A stretch of DNA of 64,000 nucleotides from Flavobacterium chryseum (GTDB lineage Bacteria; Bacteroidota; Bacteroidia; Flavobacteriales; Flavobacteriaceae), in the NCBI RefSeq assembly GCF_004362015.1, contig NZ_SNWW01000001.1, positions 248,001 to 312,000 on the forward strand, given 5' to 3'. Position 1 is the stretch's first letter; the number at the start of each line of letters is the position of its first letter. The position numbers were made by a program, and so were the translations under genes. Shown piece after piece: positions 59,113 to 64,000 of the stretch. A model generated the notes under the pieces. That model made no database searches and was not told the DNA's origin. It was given only the letters and a program-made list of their open reading frames with translations.

Positions 59113-60312
59113 TTAATCTAATAACTTTTTACTCACTCGGCTGCTGGCAATTAAGGACGCCACAAAACCAAGTGAAACAATTGTTCCTAAAACAATAAAT
59201 ACATTTTCTGCAGTAAAAACAACGGGATATGCCAAAGTTGGCGTTATCATTATGAGTTCATATTGTTGTTGCAGCAGTACTAAAATAATACCCAGAATAA
59301 GACCAATTATCCCTCCAAAAACACTTAGCAAAGTTCCCTGAAGCAGGAATATTTTTCGGATTGTATTGATTTCTGTTCCAAGATTGAAAAGGGTTTTTAA
59401 GTTTCCTTTCTTTTCTAAAATCATCATAATCAAGGCACCAACTAAATTAAAAAGAGCCACAATTATAACCAAAGTAAAAATCAGATAAACGACAATGTTT
59501 TCTGTATTAAGCATTTTATACAAAGACTCGTTAAGTTGTGCTCTGTTTTTTAATGTAATTTTATTTTTGAAAATATTTTGAAGTTGCAATTTTATAGCAT
59601 TTTCATTGGCATTTTCTTTTAAATGAAATTCAATTCCAGAAATCTGATTGGGTTTATACATTAACAATTCCTGTGCTAAACCTAAATCAGCAAAAACATA
59701 TTTTGAATCTAAATCTTCACTTATAGAATAGATTCCAACGGGTAAAACTTCTGTTTTATTAAAAGCTTCATCCGGGTTTTCAAATGCGCCTTTTCCAGGT
59801 TTTGGTGCAAATATCTGCAACGGATTTTCGAAATCCAGAATTCCCAATGAAAAATCCTGTGCAATTCCGTATCCAATAACTACCTGATACGTATCTGGTT
59901 TAAGCCATTCTCCATTAAATAACTTTTTTTTGATATTGTTTACAACAGGATAATTTTTGTCGACTCCTTTTAAGTAAGTAACTTGCTGCTTGTCTTTAAA
60001 CAAAAATAAAACACGCTCTTCTATAATTTTGGTATATGAAGCAACGCCATCAATATGTTTAATTTGATTTTCCTGATCTGGCGTAAGCAAAAATGATTTG
60101 CCTAATGTATTTGTAATTTTTAAATCAGGATCTATTTCATTTGTAAACGAAAGACTGAAAACTTTCAATCCGCTAAAAACAGATAAAACCACAAACAAAG
60201 CCATTGTACCAACAATGATTCCCATGCTGGCAATGTAATTAATGATATTAATAGCATTGTTTTTACTTCTGCTAAAAATATAACGTTTGGCTATGTAAAG
60301 TGGGAAATTCAA
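59113..60312 (-). CDS. FtsX-like ABC permease (LolC/LolE family)
   Basis: A 399-residue protein with one N-terminal membrane segment (about residues 20-45), a large periplasmic domain and three C-terminal segments (from about 275, e.g. VVYLIFTLVIIVALFNLVGALIMMI). This is the layout of MacB/LolC-type permeases that extract lipoproteins from the inner membrane. The ATPase (LolD) is not in the window. It starts 1 nt after the rbfA stop, so it is co-transcribed with rbfA. Confidence 0.87.
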   Translation of the reverse strand: MNFPLYIAKRYIFSRSKNNAINIINYIASMGIIVGTMALFVVLSVFSGLKVFSLSFTNEIDPDLKITNTLGKSFLLTPDQENQIKHIDGVASYTKIIEERVLFLFKDKQQVTYLKGVDKNYPVVNNIKKKLFNGEWLKPDTYQVVIGYGIAQDFSLGILDFENPLQIFAPKPGKGAFENPDEAFNKTEVLPVGIYSISEDLDSKYVFADLGLAQELLMYKPNQISGIEFHLKENANENAIKLQLQNIFKNKITLKNRAQLNESLYKMLNTENIVVYLIFTLVIIVALFNLVGALIMMILEKKGNLKTLFNLGTEINTIRKIFLLQGTLLSVFGGIIGLILGIILVLLQQQYELIMITPTLAYPVVFTAENVFIVLGTIVSLGFVASLIASSRVSKKLLD

Positions 60313-60313
60313 T

Positions 60314-60706
60314 TTATGACTTTCTTCTTTTTTCTAAAAGATCACGGTTTTCGATTGGGTTCTCTCTGTTAGATAAAGCGTTGTCGATTTTTTCGATGTA
60401 GTCTAATGAGTCATCGATAAAAAATACAAGGTTTGGTACGCGACGCAATTGCAAACGAACACGTTGCGATAAATCGTGCTTAATTAAAGTCGAATTAGAT
60501 TTTATACCTTCTAATGTTTCTTTGGCTTTATCCTGAGGAAAAATACTTAAATATACTGTTGCTACAGATAAATCTGATGTGACACTAACTTTGGATACTG
60601 AAATTACCAAATTATTAATTCCATTTTTTCTCACTTCACCTTGCAAAATATCAACCAAATCTTTTTGGATGACACCGCCTATTTTTTTCTGTCTATTTGT
60701 TTCCAT
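60314..60706 (-). CDS. rbfA: ribosome-binding factor A
   Basis: A 130-residue KH-fold protein that binds the 30S subunit and aids 16S rRNA 5'-end maturation. The family pattern is visible in METNRQKKIGGVIQKDLVDILQ, VSVTSDLSVATVYLSIFP and LRRVPNLVFFIDDSLDY. Its -7 box ends 5 nt before the ATG, so the mRNA may be leaderless. Confidence 0.93.
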   Translation of the reverse strand: METNRQKKIGGVIQKDLVDILQGEVRKNGINNLVISVSKVSVTSDLSVATVYLSIFPQDKAKETLEGIKSNSTLIKHDLSQRVRLQLRRVPNLVFFIDDSLDYIEKIDNALSNRENPIENRDLLEKRRKS

Positions 60707-60710
60707 AATG

Positions 60711-60718
60711 CAAAAATA
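60711..60718 (-). promoter_or_regulatory. -7 box of rbfA, very close to the start codon
   Basis: The minus strand reads TATTTTTG, an exact TAnnTTTG match, with a TTG 22 nt upstream. Only four bases (CATT) separate it from the ATG at 60706, so transcription should start at or next to the A of the ATG. Confidence 0.5.
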
Positions 60719-60768
60719 CTATTTTAAATTTCAATCATTACAATTTCAAATAAACAATTGTAATTCCA

Positions 60769-60796
60769 TAAAAAAAGGGAGCCAATTGGCTCCCTT
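60769..60796 (-). terminator. Rho-independent terminator of the envC gene
   Basis: AAGGGAGCCAATTGGCTCCCTT (arms 60775-60785 and 60786-60796) is a perfect palindrome. On the minus strand it is followed by a U run and stands just after the stop codon at 60802. It may act in both directions. Confidence 0.85.
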
Positions 60797-60801
60797 TTGT
60801 T

Positions 60802-62055
60802 TTATCTGTTTTGCAGCCATCCTTCCGGATTATTGTTGGATGTATTTTGAAGAATCAAAAACTTAATAATTGTTTTTCCGGTATCTCCGCTGGTTCTTAC
60901 TTTTCCAATACTTTGCTTGATATTTACTTTGTCACCTTTGCTTACAAATACCTGACTTAAGTTTTGATATACGGTAAAGTAATCTCCATGCTGAATCATC
61001 ACGGCTCTGTTTATTGGTGATAAAACCATAACACTCGAAACTTCTCCTTCGAATACTGCACGTGCTGTTGCTCCTTGTTCTGTCGTAATTTCAACTCCAG
61101 AATTATGCACGGTTAATGAAGGATAAAGCGGATGCGGCTGATCTCCGTATCCTAATGAAATAAATCCTTTTTCTACCGGCCATGGCAATTTTCCGCGGTT
61201 GGCTTTAAAGTCAGCAGCTAAAACTTTACCTTCTGGTGTTAATGCGATTTTCGATGATGAAACCGGTGCAGTCGATGCCGGAGCTCCCGGATTATCTTTT
61301 GCTTTTTCAGCAGCTGCTTTTCTATTAGCTTCAGCAATAGCTTCACGAATCAAACGATCAATTTGTCTGTCAATTCTTTTAGCTTCCTGTTGTTTGCTTC
61401 TTGTGTCGGCGATAATTTTATTTTTATCCCTTTTAATCTCATTAACAAGTTTTTGTTGTTCTTTTTTCTCTATTTCTAAAGTAACTCGTTCTTTTTGATT
61501 TTCGGCAATAATTTTTTTCTTAACCTGTCTTTGTCCGTCTAATTTTGCATTATAATCTACGAGTTCAGCTGTTTTTCCCTGAATTTCCAATCCTTGGTTT
61601 TTTCTGAAATTGGTATATTGTTTTAAATATTGAGCTCTTTTGTAAGCTTGTAAAAAACTTTCAGAAGACAAAATAAACATCGCCCTGCTTTGTTCTGAAC
61701 GGCTTTTATACGATTTTAAAATCATTTTAGCATAATCTTCTTTTAGAACTGCTAATTCTCTTTTTAGTTTATTAACCTTAAGTTGGTTAATATACATATC
61801 GTTATTTAAAATTTTCTCTTGTTTTGCTGTTGTGTTGATCAGTTTTTCTTTCAGCTTGATTTTATTGGCCTGAATTAAAAACACATTGACTGCTGATTTT
61901 TCTTTTTTCTTTACAGATTGCAACATTTTTTCGTTGTCTCTAATTTCCTGCTGAATCTGAGCTTTTCGCTGTTCAAGTTTTTCTTGCTGCGAATCTTGTG
62001 CCCATGTAAAAGTGGTGGCACATATAAAAATTAGGCTAAGGAGAAATTTCGGCAT
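60802..62055 (-). CDS. EnvC-like murein hydrolase activator with degenerate LytM domain
   Basis: A 417-residue secreted protein (signal peptide MPKFLLSLIFICATTFTWAQ). A long coiled coil (about residues 25-250) and a linker lead to a LytM/M23 domain (about 290-417). The zinc site is altered: H-x4-D is His317...Glu322 (VHNSGVEITT), and in VMIQHGDYFTVYQNLSQ the second His of HxH is Asn365, with His356 kept. Like E. coli EnvC, it is therefore expected to activate amidases at the septum rather than cut peptidoglycan itself. It has its own promoter box inside the end of the preceding gene. Confidence 0.9.
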   Translation of the reverse strand: MPKFLLSLIFICATTFTWAQDSQQEKLEQRKAQIQQEIRDNEKMLQSVKKKEKSAVNVFLIQANKIKLKEKLINTTAKQEKILNNDMYINQLKVNKLKRELAVLKEDYAKMILKSYKSRSEQSRAMFILSSESFLQAYKRAQYLKQYTNFRKNQGLEIQGKTAELVDYNAKLDGQRQVKKKIIAENQKERVTLEIEKKEQQKLVNEIKRDKNKIIADTRSKQQEAKRIDRQIDRLIREAIAEANRKAAAEKAKDNPGAPASTAPVSSSKIALTPEGKVLAADFKANRGKLPWPVEKGFISLGYGDQPHPLYPSLTVHNSGVEITTEQGATARAVFEGEVSSVMVLSPINRAVMIQHGDYFTVYQNLSQVFVSKGDKVNIKQSIGKVRTSGDTGKTIIKFLILQNTSNNNPEGWLQNR

Positions 62056-62074
62056 GTTTCTATTTTTCTTTTTG

Positions 62075-62082
62075 CAAATTTA
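62075..62082 (-). promoter_or_regulatory. -7 box of the envC gene
   Basis: The minus strand reads TAAATTTG followed by CA, an exact TAnnTTTG match that overlaps the last codon of the DUF4292 gene. No -33 TTG is evident. Confidence 0.4.
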
Positions 62083-62859
62083 CTTAATTATAACTTTCTT
62101 ATAACCACTTGGCACACTATAAGGGAAAGAAAGTTCTTCATTAAACGAAATATTATTATAATTTAAATTAATATCGGTTTTGCCTTTTGGTTGAACCGCA
62201 TTAATTTCAATACTTGTTGGCAACGTTCCCTGGTCGAAAACTTTATTATCAGCATAACTGATTTGCAACATTCTGTTTTCTGTTGGTTGAGAAATTTGTT
62301 CTTTTTGAAGCAAATATTTTTCACCGTCTAGAAAGAAAGATTTTTTCAAATTGGTGTCTTTTTGATCTTCCAGACGAATCAGGTTTTCTACAATAGTTTG
62401 TGTATATTTTCCTTTTCTTAAATCATCTAAAGCTTCTCCAACCAATAAATTTTGTACTTTACTATAATCAAGTTCAGTGCCAAGCCAAGCGCTTAAACTG
62501 GTAAAATCGCCTTCGTAATAAGTACTGTTTATTTTTTCGTAATAGCTTACTGTTGTAGGCGTAATCAATGCTTTAGCCATTGTTATTCCTAAAAAACGAA
62601 CGCTTATTAAAATCTGTTTGTCTTTTTCAATTTTAATTTCGGCCGAAACATTCTGACTTTGTTTTTCATCAACATATTTCGCACTCGATTTTATATATAA
62701 TGTTTTAAAGTCTAATTTATTGTCGTAATGTTTGTCTATTACTTTCGTGTCTTTTTTAGTGACGACTTCTGTAGTAGTATTGTTCTGTACCGCAACAGCT
62801 TTTGATTTACAAGAAATCATAAATGCTGATACAAATAGTATTGCTATATATTTTTTCAT
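62080..62859 (-). CDS. DUF4292 family lipoprotein
   Basis: A 259-residue lipoprotein (MKKYIAILFVSAFMISCKS, lipobox Cys17). The mature part resembles the LolA/LolB-type half barrel in its strand pattern (NVSAEIKIEKDKQILISVRFLGITMAKALITPTTVSYYEKIN), as DUF4292 members do. It may take part in lipoprotein handling at the outer membrane; the exact role is unknown. It is 15 nt after the TPR gene and likely in its operon. Confidence 0.85.
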   Translation of the reverse strand: MKKYIAILFVSAFMISCKSKAVAVQNNTTTEVVTKKDTKVIDKHYDNKLDFKTLYIKSSAKYVDEKQSQNVSAEIKIEKDKQILISVRFLGITMAKALITPTTVSYYEKINSTYYEGDFTSLSAWLGTELDYSKVQNLLVGEALDDLRKGKYTQTIVENLIRLEDQKDTNLKKSFFLDGEKYLLQKEQISQPTENRMLQISYADNKVFDQGTLPTSIEINAVQPKGKTDINLNYNNISFNEELSFPYSVPSGYKKVIIK

Positions 62860-62874
62860 CTGAATTTTCTCTTT

Positions 62875-64000
62875 TTACTTTTTCTTCTTTAATAATTCAT
62901 TTGCCTTCGAAAAATATTCTTCTTTTTTCTTAGCGTCTCCTAACCCATTATATGCTTCTCCTAACTGAATATTAAAATTTGCTTCGAGCTTTGCATCATC
63001 AACCACATAATCTAATCCCATTTCAAGAACGGTTTTTGCATTTTTAAATTGTTGCAATTGGTTGCTTCCTAATCCTGCATAATAATAAAATTGCGGCTGA
63101 CTCGGATAAACCTCTATCATATTCATCGCTCTTTTTGTCATTGGATCAAATTGTTTTGCCTGTGTATATGCTTCAAGCAAAAGCAAATTGGTTTCACGAT
63201 CTGTATCTGAATTTGCTTTTAAATCTTTTTCATAATATTTAATCGCATTCTCAAATTGATTTTTACTGTGATAAAATTTCCCAACTTCTTTCGCAACATT
63301 AACACTTGTGTCGTTGTCAAAATAAGCAATAGCTTTTTCTAAATCGGGAGCATATTGCGGGTTTTTATTCACATAAATCAAAAACTCATTTAGCGTTCTG
63401 TGTTTTATTTTTGAATCAATTTTTGAGCTTGACAAGATTATATTCATTGAACTAATGGCTTTGTCTGCCTGATTCGCATCTAAATATCCTTTAAATAAAG
63501 TTACCTGAACCCATTCAGATGTTGGAACTTCTTTTGCCAGTTGTTTTGCAACATCTAACGCTTTATCTGTTTCGTCAGTTTTTGTATATAAAGAAATGAG
63601 GTCGATGTAATTAGATTCTACTTTTGGATTCTTTTTAATCTGATCAATAAGGTTTGTAATTTCTGTATCCTGATGATTTCCCTGAGATAAAATCTGTTGT
63701 TTATATCGCTCGCGATCCTGAGATTTTCCAAACTTATCATTCATTTCATTAATCGCCAAAAGCGCTTTGTCATATTGATTTGTAATCATATACAACGAAA
63801 TCAAATCATCTTTATATTCTTCATCAAACGGAATAATTTTCTGGATGATTTCTATTGCCAAAGGATAATTTTTGGTTTCATAACTTACATCATAAATTCC
63901 CAGCCAAAACCACTTATTCTTTGGGTTTAATTGCGTTGCTTTTTCAAATGAACTTTGGGCTTCTGCATATTTTTTTAATGCCAGGTAATTTTTACCTAAC
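62875..64000 (-). CDS. TPR-repeat protein, 5' end outside the window
   Basis: The reading frame is open to the right edge of the window, so at least 375 residues are present and the start lies beyond. Repeats of about 34 residues are clear, such as YLALKKYAEAQSSFEKATQLNPKN at the cut end, DLISLYMITNQYDKALLAINEM, and NAIKYYEKDLKANSD. It is a helical scaffold protein, usually secreted or periplasmic in Flavobacterium; the signal region is not visible. It is followed by the DUF4292 lipoprotein gene. Confidence 0.85.
   Translation of the reverse strand, partial: LGKNYLALKKYAEAQSSFEKATQLNPKNKWFWLGIYDVSYETKNYPLAIEIIQKIIPFDEEYKDDLISLYMITNQYDKALLAINEMNDKFGKSQDRERYKQQILSQGNHQDTEITNLIDQIKKNPKVESNYIDLISLYTKTDETDKALDVAKQLAKEVPTSEWVQVTLFKGYLDANQADKAISSMNIILSSSKIDSKIKHRTLNEFLIYVNKNPQYAPDLEKAIAYFDNDTSVNVAKEVGKFYHSKNQFENAIKYYEKDLKANSDTDRETNLLLLEAYTQAKQFDPMTKRAMNMIEVYPSQPQFYYYAGLGSNQLQQFKNAKTVLEMGLDYVVDDAKLEANFNIQLGEAYNGLGDAKKKEEYFSKANELLKKKK

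Overview
The window reads as a chromosomal segment of a Flavobacterium-type Bacteroidota, close in gene content to Flavobacterium johnsoniae. This rests on low G+C, many promoters of the Bacteroidetes form TAnnTTTG, lipoprotein and CTC-type L25 sequences typical of the phylum, a tyrosine ammonia-lyase that I recognise as very close to the F. johnsoniae enzyme, and a complete flexirubin-type pigment locus. The species is inferred, not proven.

Layout. 1-2114: rplY and prs on the minus strand and a tRNA-Leu(CAA) on the plus strand. 2147-5515: an MBOAT acyltransferase plus SGNH-protein pair, very AT-rich, bracketed by two imperfect direct copies (about 90 bp) of the 3' end of the neighbouring osmC gene. 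5769-13863: L-arabinose catabolism, with araB-araD-araA-galM (minus), a GH51 arabinofuranosidase (minus) and the Nudix-like repressor gene araR (plus). Four matches to a 7-7-7 operator pattern (TAAGTGT-N7-ACAyTTA) lie at araB, at the arabinofuranosidase, at araR, and, unexpectedly, in the convergent gap after araR. 14161-20353: a GntR/LacI-type regulator divergent from a galactose operon, galM-galK-galT-Na+/sugar symporter. 20463-21496: a rhamnose-type mutarotase and a secreted protein.

21600-55657 is a 34-kb aryl-polyene/dialkylresorcinol (flexirubin-type) locus, nearly all on the plus strand. In the inferred pathway the ammonia-lyase makes 4-coumarate from tyrosine and an AMP-dependent ligase at the far end activates it. 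Two acyl carrier proteins, three condensing enzymes with complete catalytic triads, a Cys-less chain-length-factor-like partner, a KS-like half protein, a FabG reductase and three hot-dog proteins build the polyene. DarA and DarB make the dialkylresorcinol. An LpxL-like acyltransferase, a BtrH-like protein and a PlsC domain fused to an MMPL transporter are candidates for esterification. An ABC exporter, a LolA homologue, lipoproteins and the MMPL protein probably handle transfer to the outer membrane. A flavin halogenase-like oxidoreductase and two CrtI-like oxidoreductases are candidates for tailoring.

55814-64000 returns to housekeeping: dusB, a yefM-yoeB toxin-antitoxin pair with a symmetric operator and flanked by two near-identical terminators, a MATE exporter, rbfA with a LolC/E-like permease, an EnvC-like protein with degenerate metal ligands, a DUF4292 lipoprotein and a TPR protein cut by the window end. 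Several intergenic gaps hold families of short degenerate repeats that form long perfect hairpins. No CRISPR array, insertion sequence, prophage or replication origin was seen.
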